From Pirellulales bacterium (GTDB lineage: Bacteria; Planctomycetota; Planctomycetia; Pirellulales; Thermoguttaceae), in contig DAOWNK010000018.1 in the NCBI GenBank assembly GCA_030642635.1, positions 1 to 21,748 on the forward strand: a DNA stretch of 21,748 bases, in the 5' to 3' direction. Below the pieces are notes generated by a model. The model did not search any database and was not told where the DNA came from. It worked only from the letters and a program-made list of their open reading frames with translations. Positions 1 through 7,277 of the stretch are shown here, one piece after another; position 1 is the stretch's first letter, and the number at the start of each line of letters is the position of its first letter. The translations under genes and the position numbers were made by a program.

Positions 1-2436
1 GGTGAGCAATACGTCGTGCACCAGGGGGACAACAGCCGCCAGGCCGACAGACGCACGCGGGAGCAGAATCCACAGGTATGCGAGGATGAACAGCAAGCTG
101 ACCATCAGCGCCGTGACGGCCAGTGTACTCATGCTGCCGGCGACCTTGCCGCCGATTAGGTTCGAGGAGGGAAACAGCGGCGTGTTTTCCAGTGTGGTTT
201 TGATCGACTCCAGCGTGGTTTTCGCCTCATCCGGCGCCAAGGCGACCTTTACATCCCAGGTCTTGTACGAGGTGCTGCCGCCCTCTTGGTAGCCTGGGTT
301 TGACAGCTCCAACAGCGGCACGGCGGCCGGCGACCCGTAATGCACTGCGAACATCTCCTCCAGCGTATCGTGGCCGACCTTCTGGTCGAATGTGAGTTTT
401 ATCAGGCTGCCGCCGACGAACGGATCGACATGGTTCGGTTCTGTCGGAGTTTCGCCGGCCGGTTTTTCCGCCGCTGATTCTTTTGTTTCAGACCCGGCCT
501 GTTTAATTTCCACCGGCTCGGTCATGGTGAACGAGTTTGAGTCGAGCTTATCGAGGAAGACGTCGTGCAGGTGTTTTTCTACATAGCCGATTGCGGTATG
601 CTTGATTTTCTTCGTCTCGTTTTCGTCTCGAATTTCCTGCTGAGAGGTATTGATTACGAACCGGATGTTTTCCGGCTCGCTTTGGATTTGTACGTTACTG
701 ACGGCAAGGTCCGGCAGTCCGCTGAGTTTTTCGCGAATCTCGGCGATATTTTGCGGCTTCTTGAACAACACTTCGACGGATACACCGCCGGTGAAGTCGA
801 TATCCAGCAACCCAATGCCTCGCGCGGTTACACCCGCCAGGCCGACTACGATTACCAACAGCGACACGGCGGCGGCCAGGCGTCGCATGCCGACAAAGTC
901 GATGTCGGTTTTGCCGATGATTCGCATCATCCTAAGCTTGGTGATCCAGCGTCGCCGCTCTGCGATGTCAAATACCACCCTGGAGCAGAAGATGGCGGTG
1001 TACATGCTCATTACCACGCCGAGCCAGAGGATAACTGCAAATCCCTTAAGCTGTTCCGTTCCAATCGTCCAAAGTACGGTAGCTACTATCAATGTTGTAA
1101 CGTTGGCGTCGACGATGGCGGTTGTTGCCCGGCCGAACCCGTTGCGTATGGCCATGCGCAGCGCGGCCCCACGGTCCATCTCCTCGCGAATCCGCTCGAA
1201 TATCAGCACGTTGGCATCGACCGACATGCCTATCGTAAGCACCAAGCCCGCAATTCCGTACAATGTAAACGCCGACTTTACGGTAATCATTACCGCCAGG
1301 ATCAGCACGAGGTTCATAATCAATGCCAGGCAGGCGATGATGCCGCAAAATCGGTAGTAAAAAAGCATAAACAGCAGGACGATGATCATCGAGGCAGTGA
1401 TGGCGTAGCTGCCGCGAACGATCGTGTCGCGGCCGAGCGTCGGACCAGTCATCCGCCGGCTGATCGGCTCCTTGGCCAATGCGGTCGGCAGTGCCCCGGC
1501 GTTGAGCACGTTTACCAGGCTCTTTACCTCCTCGTTTGTAAACGAACCGCTGATCTCTCCGCGGTTGGAAATAACGTCTTGGATGGCCGGCGCCGAGTAC
1601 AGCGAACCATCGAGGATGATCCCCAGCTTCCGGGTGAAGTTTTGCACCTTGTCCGGCAGGTTCGAGCTGGTCAGCCTTCTGAACAGGTGTCCTCCGGCGG
1701 AGTTGAACGTAAAGTTCACGCACGGCTGCCCGCGACGGTCCACCCCGGGCGTAGACTGAGTCAGGTATCCGCCTGTAACGTCAAACTCGTCCTTGACCAC
1801 CAGGATTTCCGTGATTTCATTCTCTCCGACCCGCCTGGTGCGTCTGGCGATCTCCGGATAGTCGAAGCTGGCGACTTGTCCCGGATCGACCGGCACCCAG
1901 CGGCCCAACTCGTTGCCTTCCGAATCCTTGATAATCTTGGTGTTCTCGGCCTTGGCCCGGGCGATCAGCGGCTTGTGGTCGCGAGTGTTCGCCAGGATGC
2001 GGAACTCCAGCGTTCCGGCACGGCTGACGTCGCTCTCGATCCGCTTGGCCTCGTCCTCATCGACGTACGGGATAATGATCTCGATCTGCTCTACACCGTA
2101 TTGGCGGATGGTCACATCCTTTACTCCGCCGGGATTCACACGCCGAGAAACCGCCGCGATAAGACGCTCCATCTCGTTGCCGGTGAGCTTTTTATCTTCG
2201 GTCTTTTTATCCTGATCGACCTCGTAGACGAGGACCACACCGCCGCTTAAGTCGGCCCCCAGCTTCGGCGGCCATGCGAAGACGTTAATTACAATCCCGC
2301 AGGCCAACGTGCAAAGCACCAGCCCGATCTTCCACCCGTAGTCGGGCATCCGAAACTTCCGTGCGACATAACCGCCGAAGATAAACGGCACGGTCAACAA
2401 CGCGACGACTATCAGCAAAATAACTGGCCAAGGCAT
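1..2436 (-). CDS. secDF: Fused protein-export membrane protein SecDF (C-terminus beyond the window)
   Basis: SecD and SecF form the proton-driven accessory part of the Sec translocon and help pull exported proteins across the inner membrane. The minus frame is open from the ATG at 2436 to the window edge (812 codons, no stop), so the 3' end is missing. Visible in order: an N-terminal membrane segment (residues 4-12 onward); the SecD periplasmic signature LGADLSGG at 59-66; the SecD membrane signature GLVLTIGMSVDANVLI (397-412); then the SecF half, starting with a membrane segment and the signature LLDIDFTGG (543-551), a large periplasmic region, and the SecF motif HDVLLT (806-812). SecD and SecF are separate in E. 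coli; fused SecDF is well known in other lineages. It lies downstream of yajC in the same orientation, with about 106 bases and a repeat hairpin between them. Long plus-strand open frames across this region are antisense shadows. Confidence 0.96.
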   Translation of the reverse strand, partial: MPWPVILLIVVALLTVPFIFGGYVARKFRMPDYGWKIGLVLCTLACGIVINVFAWPPKLGADLSGGVVLVYEVDQDKKTEDKKLTGNEMERLIAAVSRRVNPGGVKDVTIRQYGVEQIEIIIPYVDEDEAKRIESDVSRAGTLEFRILANTRDHKPLIARAKAENTKIIKDSEGNELGRWVPVDPGQVASFDYPEIARRTRRVGENEITEILVVKDEFDVTGGYLTQSTPGVDRRGQPCVNFTFNSAGGHLFRRLTSSNLPDKVQNFTRKLGIILDGSLYSAPAIQDVISNRGEISGSFTNEEVKSLVNVLNAGALPTALAKEPISRRMTGPTLGRDTIVRGSYAITASMIIVLLFMLFYYRFCGIIACLALIMNLVLILAVMITVKSAFTLYGIAGLVLTIGMSVDANVLIFERIREEMDRGAALRMAIRNGFGRATTAIVDANVTTLIVATVLWTIGTEQLKGFAVILWLGVVMSMYTAIFCSRVVFDIAERRRWITKLRMMRIIGKTDIDFVGMRRLAAAVSLLVIVVGLAGVTARGIGLLDIDFTGGVSVEVLFKKPQNIAEIREKLSGLPDLAVSNVQIQSEPENIRFVINTSQQEIRDENETKKIKHTAIGYVEKHLHDVFLDKLDSNSFTMTEPVEIKQAGSETKESAAEKPAGETPTEPNHVDPFVGGSLIKLTFDQKVGHDTLEEMFAVHYGSPAAVPLLELSNPGYQEGGSTSYKTWDVKVALAPDEAKTTLESIKTTLENTPLFPSSNLIGGKVAGSMSTLAVTALMVSLLFILAYLWILLPRASVGLAAVVPLVHDVLLT

Positions 2437-2460
2437 GGAAAGTAGTTCCTGTGGTTCTTT

Positions 2461-2552
2461 GTAGGGATTAGAAATTGGGGATTAGGGATTAGGAATTAGG
2501 GTTGAGGCGGAAGACAAAATTCTAATCCCCAATCCCCAATCCCTAATCCCCA
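2461..2552. repeat. Short-tandem-repeat inverted hairpin (GGGATTA unit)
   Basis: The left arm carries tandem variants of GGGGATTA/GGGATTA (about 2464-2502). The right arm carries the complement TAATCCCCAATCCCC (about 2521-2552), giving a long imperfect stem around a loop near 2503-2519. It fills the gap between yajC and secDF. The yajC stop codon (TAG, 2545-2543) lies inside the right arm. It resembles the short tandemly repeated (STRR) heptamers described in cyanobacteria. It may form a terminator or attenuating stem within the operon, but there is no clear T run. Confidence 0.8.
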
Positions 2553-2896
2553 GACGATTCCTCACCCAGCACCCGGGAAATCGAACTGAGCGTCATCCTG
2601 AGCTTCGTGTTGGTCGATTCGTCGACCTTGACGGTAACCTCGTCGGCCTCGGCGTGAACGTTTGTCACCACGCCGTATATCCCACCGGCTGTGAGCACAT
2701 GGTCGTTCTTCTTGATCGAGGCGAGCATTCCCTTGCGTCTGGCCTGCTCCTTCTGTTGCGGCCGCAGCAGCAGCATGTAGAACAGCAACCCGATGGCCAG
2801 GAACGGGAAGAGCATACTCAGCAGATTGCTCCCCCCGGGCGCAGCCTTGCCCCCCTCTTGGGCAAAGAGCAATAAACCAGTGAAAAATTCTGACAT
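2543..2896 (-). CDS. yajC: Preprotein translocase subunit YajC
   Basis: YajC is a small inner-membrane partner of SecDF. The 117-residue protein has a short N-terminus with a Gly/Pro-rich stretch, one membrane helix (about 27-44, MLFPFLAIGLLFYMLLL), then the family hallmark RPQQKEQ (45-51) and a small cytoplasmic beta-rich domain containing DHVLTAGGIYGVV (65-77). The ATG at 2896 is preferred over a GTG four codons upstream because AGGTGA sits eight bases before the ATG. Length fits the family. The last codons (SGD, stop) are written by the STRR repeat at 2543-2552. secDF follows downstream, the usual partner; tgt, which commonly precedes yajC, lies about 3.2 kb away beyond an inserted segment. 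Confidence 0.95.
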   Translation of the reverse strand: MSEFFTGLLLFAQEGGKAAPGGSNLLSMLFPFLAIGLLFYMLLLRPQQKEQARRKGMLASIKKNDHVLTAGGIYGVVTNVHAEADEVTVKVDESTNTKLRMTLSSISRVLGEESSGD

Positions 2897-2958
2897 CACG
2901 ACAATCACCTAATCAAAAACGAGACATATCCAACGGAATCACGAACAGGTAGCCAGGT

Positions 2959-2987
2959 ATCATAAACGGTTGGAACCCAACGAACAA
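2959..2987 (-). promoter_or_regulatory. Predicted sigma70-type promoter of yajC-secDF
   Basis: On the minus strand TTGTTC (2987-2982) is followed after 17 bases by TATGAT (2964-2959), about 60 bases upstream of the yajC start. The spacer holds a small inverted repeat, GTTGG-3-CCAAC, which could be an operator. A local promoter makes sense because the REP/transposase segment separates yajC from tgt. Confidence 0.55.
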
Positions 2988-3007
2988 GGGGGAAAGATCG
3001 TTTAGCT

Positions 3008-3108
3008 GTAGGCCGGGTTGAAAACCCGGCGATGATCCGCCGCAGTATCGCCCAACCAGCCGGGTCACGACAATATCGCCCAACCAGCCGGGTCACGACC
3101 CGGCCTAC
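3008..3108. repeat. REP cluster upstream of the RAYT transposase, with a 28-bp tandem duplication
   Basis: The block begins GTAGGCCGGG and ends CCCGGCCTAC, so its ends are inverted copies. Internally a 26-base unit (TATCGCCCAACC...) occurs twice, at 3046-3071 and 3074-3099, with a 28-bp period. The GGCCGGGT/ACCCGGCC palindromes match those bracketing the transposase gene, so this is very likely a substrate of that transposase family. Confidence 0.8.
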
Positions 3109-3165
3109 TTGACTTCAGGCTGCACATTTTGTAGAATTAGCGCACAATAATGTGGGTAAACCTGA

Positions 3166-3230
3166 GGTCGTGACCCGGCGGATTGAACGGCATTGCAACA
3201 AACCACCGCCGGATTTTCAACCCGGCCTAC
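3166..3230. repeat. REP element abutting the 5' end of the transposase gene
   Basis: The element runs from GGTCGTGACCCGGCGG to CAACCCGGCCTAC. Its last 38 bases (3193-3230) match 3814-3851, downstream of the transposase, with a single difference. The transposase ATG at 3231 follows immediately after the terminal CCTAC. Confidence 0.85.
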
Positions 3231-3782
3231 ATGATTATGGGCAACTATCGGCGCAATTACGTTTCCGGGGGAACCTATTTCTTTACCGTAGTAACACATC
3301 GTCGGCAAAGGATTTTGGATTCGTCTTTGGCTCGACGCTGTTTACGCGAGGCAATTTCCGACGTCCGTCGCGAAAGGCCGTTCGATTTGTTCGCGGTCGT
3401 GTTGTTGCCGGAACACCTACACTGCATTTGGACTCTGCCGCTTGGCGACAGCGATTACTCCACACGATGGCGACTGGTCAAATCGCGTTTCACTACAGCC
3501 TATTTGGCTAACGGCGGCCAGGAAGCGCCGCCCACGAATGAACAAAGAAATCAGAACGGCCGCGGCGTCTGGCAGACGCGGTTTTGGGAACATACATGCC
3601 GCGACGAAGACGACCTGAAACGTTGCGTTGATTATATCCATTGGAACCCGGTGAAACACGGCTTGGTTTGCCGTGTCTGCGATTATCCCTGGTCGAGTTT
3701 CAAGAGGTTTGTGCAAATGGGGGAATATTCGGTCGATTGGGGCGGTGAAAACCCATGCCCCGATTGGAATCAACCAGAGTAG
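3231..3782 (+). CDS. REP-associated tyrosine transposase (RAYT, Y1/IS200-like)
   Basis: RAYTs are single-domain HUH Y1 nucleases related to IS200 transposases that cut and mobilise flanking REP palindromes. The 183-residue product has the typical N-terminus NYRRNYVSGGTYFFTVV, the metal-binding HUH motif within EHLHCIWTLP (H62, H64) and the catalytic-tyrosine helix YIHWNPVKHGLV (Tyr135). The core is complete and looks active. The open frame extends upstream into the REP, but the ATG at 3231, or two codons later at 3237, fits family starts. No good ribosome binding site is visible because the REP lies directly upstream. The stop codon TAG is itself part of the downstream REP. It lies between tgt and yajC, together with the AT-rich gene at 4302. 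Confidence 0.93.
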   Translation: MIMGNYRRNYVSGGTYFFTVVTHRRQRILDSSLARRCLREAISDVRRERPFDLFAVVLLPEHLHCIWTLPLGDSDYSTRWRLVKSRFTTAYLANGGQEAPPTNEQRNQNGRGVWQTRFWEHTCRDEDDLKRCVDYIHWNPVKHGLVCRVCDYPWSSFKRFVQMGEYSVDWGGENPCPDWNQPE

Positions 3783-3851
3783 GCCGGGTCGCGACCCGGC
3801 GGGTTGACCAACGTTGCAACAAACCACCGCCGGGTTTTCAACCCGGCCTAC
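3779..3851. repeat. REP element abutting the 3' end of the transposase gene
   Basis: It starts GTAGGCCGGGTCGCGACCCGG, a palindrome that includes the transposase stop codon (3780-3782). It ends CAACCCGGCCTAC. The right 38 bases are a near-exact direct copy of 3193-3230. Together with the upstream copies it makes a REP-transposase-REP unit. Confidence 0.88.
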
Positions 3852-4301
3852 CTCACTGCGAACCTCGCGCGAGCCAACCGCAAAAAGGCGATCCAGAGGA
3901 AGGAAATGGAGTAGGCGCGTCGAAGAAACGGCACTTTTCTGCCCCATCTTGAATTTTTTTCGGTTTTCCGTTTTGACGCAACCCGGGTCTCCATAACGGC
4001 TTATGACTACCCCCCCCCGAGGGATGATATATCCGCCAAATTCCGGTTTGCGGGGTTGACACGCGTGTCGAGCCAACTATAATCGATGGTGTGCTAGCAA
4101 TGGTTGCTGGCATGCCGCGCGACATAAGCGGTCCAGAAAATCGCAATTCTCGCCCGTGTCGAGTATAGTAAACAGGTATCGCTAGCAAACAGCCGGGATT
4201 CTGCTACCAATGTTTACGAAAGCCAATGCCAAAAACACCCTTTTTTGCAGCGGCCCAGGGCCCAGCGGGAATTGCTGTCATCCAAGAGAGGAGAAGAGAA
4301 A
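3852..4301. other. 450-base intergenic region: long leader and promoter of the 4302 gene
   Basis: No convincing gene. From left to right: AT-rich sequence with a T7 run near 3954-3960, a C9 homopolymer (4010-4018), the consensus promoter at 4056-4083, then a roughly 210-base untranslated leader. The leader opens with a 9-bp stem-loop (TGCTAGCAA at 4092-4100, TTGCTGGCA at 4104-4112, one wobble pair) close to the predicted transcription start. It also contains a GC-rich GGCCCAGGGCCC palindrome near 4252-4263. No known riboswitch motif was recognised. Confidence 0.6.
4056..4083 (+). promoter_or_regulatory. Consensus sigma70 promoter overlapped by a 12-bp perfect palindrome
   Basis: TTGACA (4056-4061), a 16-base spacer and TATAAT (4078-4083) match consensus in both hexamers. 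GACACGCGTGTC (4058-4069) is a perfect palindrome covering the -35 hexamer and the start of the spacer, a typical repressor operator position. The downstream gene starts at 4302. Confidence 0.75.
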
Positions 4302-5906
4302 ATGAACGGAAAAGGTGATTTGCAAAATGGGTTCTATCGAGCTGCGCGCGGCTTCCTGGGCTTCGTCGTGCCGAGCATCCTTTGTTTGGGATTGATCAGT
4401 TTCCTAGGAAAGCGCGTCAACGGTGAAGAGTCGCCCAAGGGGTTGGTGAACAGAGACACACAAATATATACGGTATTTGATACGAAGGGTTGCGGATGCG
4501 CTGGAGGATCGCCTGAACGTCTTGTAACCAATGACGAACTCTTGCGTAAACTGCAAGCTGCATGTAAAGGGGTAACTTTCGTTGTAAGGGACGTAACCAA
4601 ACCTGATACAACTCTTGATTCTGCTCTTCGCGATTTGCAAAGTCTCAAGGAATCTCTGGATGGTGTGCTGATTATTGGAACTTGCAGAGAGTATCGATTG
4701 GCATTCAGTGGATTGCCCACCATCGTTGTGTATAACGTTCATGAGTTCATGAATGTTCCCTATAAGCTTTTCTATACAGGGAAAGAAGAGGATCGTGTGC
4801 TGGTAGGAGGCCCCAAATACGAGAAAGGAAAGATCCTGACTGCTTCCCTGGACAGGTTAAGGTGTTGTTCCCCTCGTATTTCTTCAGCCATGTTTGGAGA
4901 CCTGGTGGAAAAGATCCGGTTGATTGAAGTTGTAAAGAACTTGAAACAGTCGAGAATCTTGGTTATCACGCCTTGCAAGTACCTCGCTCAGGTAGATTAT
5001 CAAGGAGATAGGCTTAAACGTTTCCCAGAAGATTATAATCAGACCTACACTCATGCGCTAAAAGAACTGCTTGGAGTAGAGCTTGTAAGGGTAGAACCGA
5101 AGGAATTCTACGAAGCTGTCAAGAAAGTTGACGAGAAGAAAGCGCAAGCAATCGCAAGAATGTGGATTGATGAAGCTAAGGCGATGACAGATACTACCGA
5201 ATCGGAGGTAGTAAAAACAGCCAAATCGTATTTGGCTTTTGATGCATTAAGAAAGAAATACAATTGCAACGCAGTATCAACTCACATGAGGTCCCTTACC
5301 GGAACCAGGAAGTTGGAAGACCTCTTCTGGCCCGGTTTGGGGCTGATGGAGTTTCAAAAACGAGGCATCCAGGCTATTTGTCAGGAGTACGAAAACATTA
5401 TGGTCACCCATCTCTTGGGCTATTACCTCACTGGTAGACCAAGTATGCTTGGCGACCTGATGATAGATACGTTCAACGATGTATCTATCGTTCTACATTG
5501 CGGGGCGCCAATTAACTTTTATGGAGATGATAGAAGACTTCCCTATATCATAAGAAGCCATGCACAAAGCCCTGTAAAAGGTACTTCCAAACCGGGTTCA
5601 GGCACTGGTCCGCAAGTAGAATTCCCCGTCGATGAGCCCGTCACTATCTGGAAAGTCTACGTGCTTCACAAGAAAATAGGGCTTCATACCGGCAAGACGG
5701 TTGATGGTCATGCTCTCTACAAGGATCTAGACCACTTCATGTGCAGGACGAAGTTGATTGCATCAGTTGATGCAAAGAAAGTACAGAGGCATTTCTCTCC
5801 TGACGAATATGGCATCCATCGGGCTGCTACCTATGGTGACCTCAGAGAAAAGATTAGAGACCTGGCTACTCTAATCGGTTTCCAGGTTATGGAAGAAGAC
5901 AGGTAA
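4302..5906 (+). CDS. Membrane-anchored or secreted protein with L-fucose-isomerase-like fold
   Basis: A 534-residue protein. The ATG at 4302 is chosen because AGGAG lies eight bases upstream. Residues 17-36 form a hydrophobic signal or anchor segment, so the bulk should be outside the cytoplasm. The C-terminal half resembles the L-fucose/L-arabinose isomerase fold: an acidic CQEYENIMVTHLLGYYLTG stretch (360-378), then DTFNDVSIVLHCGAP (389-403, cf. the HCG motif near the isomerase active site) and GTGPQVEFPVDEPVTIWKVY (434-453). The N-terminal half has alternating hydrophobic strands as in Rossmann-like isomerase domains. Catalytic activity is not established and the substrate is unknown. Codon use is clearly AT-richer than in the neighbours (many AAA, AAT, TAT codons), which suggests horizontal acquisition. 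It is expressed alone from its own promoter and lies between yajC and tgt. Confidence 0.72.
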   Translation: MNGKGDLQNGFYRAARGFLGFVVPSILCLGLISFLGKRVNGEESPKGLVNRDTQIYTVFDTKGCGCAGGSPERLVTNDELLRKLQAACKGVTFVVRDVTKPDTTLDSALRDLQSLKESLDGVLIIGTCREYRLAFSGLPTIVVYNVHEFMNVPYKLFYTGKEEDRVLVGGPKYEKGKILTASLDRLRCCSPRISSAMFGDLVEKIRLIEVVKNLKQSRILVITPCKYLAQVDYQGDRLKRFPEDYNQTYTHALKELLGVELVRVEPKEFYEAVKKVDEKKAQAIARMWIDEAKAMTDTTESEVVKTAKSYLAFDALRKKYNCNAVSTHMRSLTGTRKLEDLFWPGLGLMEFQKRGIQAICQEYENIMVTHLLGYYLTGRPSMLGDLMIDTFNDVSIVLHCGAPINFYGDDRRLPYIIRSHAQSPVKGTSKPGSGTGPQVEFPVDEPVTIWKVYVLHKKIGLHTGKTVDGHALYKDLDHFMCRTKLIASVDAKKVQRHFSPDEYGIHRAATYGDLREKIRDLATLIGFQVMEEDR

Positions 5907-5956
5907 AAGGTATCACTTGACCGGCCTGACATTTAGGGCACAATCAACTCATCCCT

Positions 5957-6006
5957 GGCTCGGAGGTTTTCGGGAGTTTGCACCCAGAAACGGAAGAGCC
6001 TTTTTT
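5957..6006 (+). terminator. Possible weak terminator of the 4302 gene
   Basis: GGCTC (5957-5961) can pair with GAGCC (5996-6000), immediately followed by T6 (6001-6006). The stem is short and the loop long, with only minor inner pairing (GTTT/AAAC), so this is a tentative call about 50 bases past the stop. Confidence 0.35.
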
Positions 6007-6014
6007 CATATTCA

Positions 6015-6041
6015 CGCGCCGTGCAAGCACGGCGGCTAAAC
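6015..6041. repeat. Solo REP of the second family (CCGTGC core)
   Basis: CCGTGCAAGCACGG (6019-6032) forms a 6-bp stem with an AA loop and is followed by CGGCTAAA. The same module occurs near 7934-7954, 18863-18886, 19795-19870 and, degenerate, 20290-20316. Confidence 0.7.
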
Positions 6042-6054
6042 TGGTTGCCCACGA

Positions 6055-6072
6055 GACCGTATGAATGCGGTC
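6055..6072 (-). terminator. Stem-loop directly after the tgt stop codon
   Basis: GACCGTAT (6055-6062) pairs with ATGCGGTC (6065-6072): eight pairs including one wobble, with a two-base loop. It begins two bases past the tgt stop on the minus strand. There is no T run, so it may stabilise the 3' end rather than be a classical intrinsic terminator. Confidence 0.45.
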
Positions 6073-6073
6073 A

Positions 6074-7186
6074 CTACGAACAGCCGCCCCAACCGCGCAG
6101 CTTCTCCAAACGAAACGCCTCAAACCGGTCTTCCTCGATTGCTGCTCTGGCCCCGGCCAGCAACTGCTGGTAGTACGTCAAGTTGTGAATTGACAGCAGT
6201 ATCGGCCCGAGCATCTCGCCAGAAACGAACAGGTGTCGGATATAACCCCGGCTCCGGCGGCAGGCAACACACGGACAGCCCTCTTGAAGCGGCCGCTCGT
6301 CCCGTTCGTATTGAAGGTTTCGCAGCCGTATCGGCCCGGTGTCGGTAAACGCCATGGCGTTGCGTCCGTTGCGGGTGGGCATAACGCAGTCGAACAGGTC
6401 GATACCCCGAACGACGGCCTCCAGCAGGTCCTCGGGCCGGCCCACGCCCATCAGGTATCGCGGCCGGTCGGCCGGCAGTTCCGGTACGGTCGCATCCAGC
6501 ACCCGGTACATCTCGGCCGGCTCCTCGCCGACGCTTAAGCCCCCAACGGCGTATCCGGCGAAGTCCATCGCGGCCAGCTCTCCGGCACACTTCGCGCGCA
6601 ACTCGGTGTCCAGCCCGCCCTGGACAATGGCAAACAGTGCCTGATCTTTCCGCATTGCAATATCCCGGCACCGCACCGCCCAACGGACTGTCCGCTCGGC
6701 CGCGTCTCGGACAATCTCCGGCGGGCTGGGCAGCCCGACCACGTGGTCCAGCACCATGGCCACGTCGCTGCCGAGCGATTCCTGTATGGCGACCGCCCGC
6801 TCCGGCGACAGCTCGACCGCTCGGCCGTCGATGTGCGAGCGGAACACGACCTGTTGCTCGGTCACCTTGGTGCGATGTGCCAGGCTGAACAGTTGGAACC
6901 CGCCGCTGTCGGTCAATATCGGGCCGTCCCAGCCGGTGAACCGGTGCAGCCCGCCCAACGCCTCGACCACTTGCTCGCCGGGACGCAGGCTCAGGTGGTA
7001 GGTATTGCCCAGCAGCATTTGCGTGCCGGTGGTACGGACCTGCTCGATCTCCAACCCCTTGACCGTTCCGAGCGTACCGACGGGCATAAACGCCGGCATT
7101 TCGACCGCACCGTGCGGCGTATGGAACGTACCTCGCCGTGCCGCGGTTGCAGCGTCGGTGTGGTGGAGTTGGAAAAAGTGATGCAT
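6074..7186 (-). CDS. tgt: Queuine/preQ1 tRNA-guanine transglycosylase
   Basis: Tgt exchanges guanine-34 in GUN anticodons (Asn, Asp, His, Tyr tRNAs) for preQ1 in queuosine synthesis. The 370-residue product has the family's usual length. Seen: the substrate Asp in LTDSGGFQ (D93), VQGG (188-191), the nucleophile Asp in FDCVMPTRNGR (D266), and the zinc site CPCVAC (C304, C306, C309) with the later His in SIHN (H334). All key residues are present. The ATG at 7186 is preferred to the adjacent TTG at 7189; no strong ribosome binding site is visible. A tRNA-Asp(GTC), a typical Tgt substrate, is encoded at 15532. It lies 91 bases downstream of the ORF6N gene. In many bacteria tgt sits directly upstream of yajC; here a transposase-bearing segment intervenes. 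Confidence 0.97.
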   Translation of the reverse strand: MHHFFQLHHTDAATAARRGTFHTPHGAVEMPAFMPVGTLGTVKGLEIEQVRTTGTQMLLGNTYHLSLRPGEQVVEALGGLHRFTGWDGPILTDSGGFQLFSLAHRTKVTEQQVVFRSHIDGRAVELSPERAVAIQESLGSDVAMVLDHVVGLPSPPEIVRDAAERTVRWAVRCRDIAMRKDQALFAIVQGGLDTELRAKCAGELAAMDFAGYAVGGLSVGEEPAEMYRVLDATVPELPADRPRYLMGVGRPEDLLEAVVRGIDLFDCVMPTRNGRNAMAFTDTGPIRLRNLQYERDERPLQEGCPCVACRRSRGYIRHLFVSGEMLGPILLSIHNLTYYQQLLAGARAAIEEDRFEAFRLEKLRGWGGCS

Positions 7187-7277
7187 CAAATCGGTTCAAT
7201 TCAGCCGCTGGAGGAGGTCGCAATTTGCGACCACCTCGACTTTTCCTTCCGCCATTTCCATTTTATTTTATACACAA

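Noticed and set aside
565..2250. A 561-codon open frame on the plus strand
   Set aside because: It is antisense to secDF. The minus frame has unmistakable SecD and SecF signatures, while the plus product is low-complexity and matches nothing.
2464..2502. Telomere-like GGGATTA repeats
   Set aside because: The units are irregular, interrupted and followed by their own inverted complement inside an operon, so this is an STRR hairpin rather than a telomere.
4010..4018. C9 homopolymer as a phase-variation tract
   Set aside because: It lies upstream of the promoter and outside any gene. Length could also be a sequencing error.
5988..6000. AAACGGAAGAGCC shared with the complement of 21672-21684
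   Set aside because: A 13-base match is expected by chance several times in a window this size on two strands.
6120..7223. A 367-codon minus frame overlapping tgt
   Set aside because: It is an Arg/Gly-rich shadow in another frame of tgt, whose own frame has all catalytic motifs.
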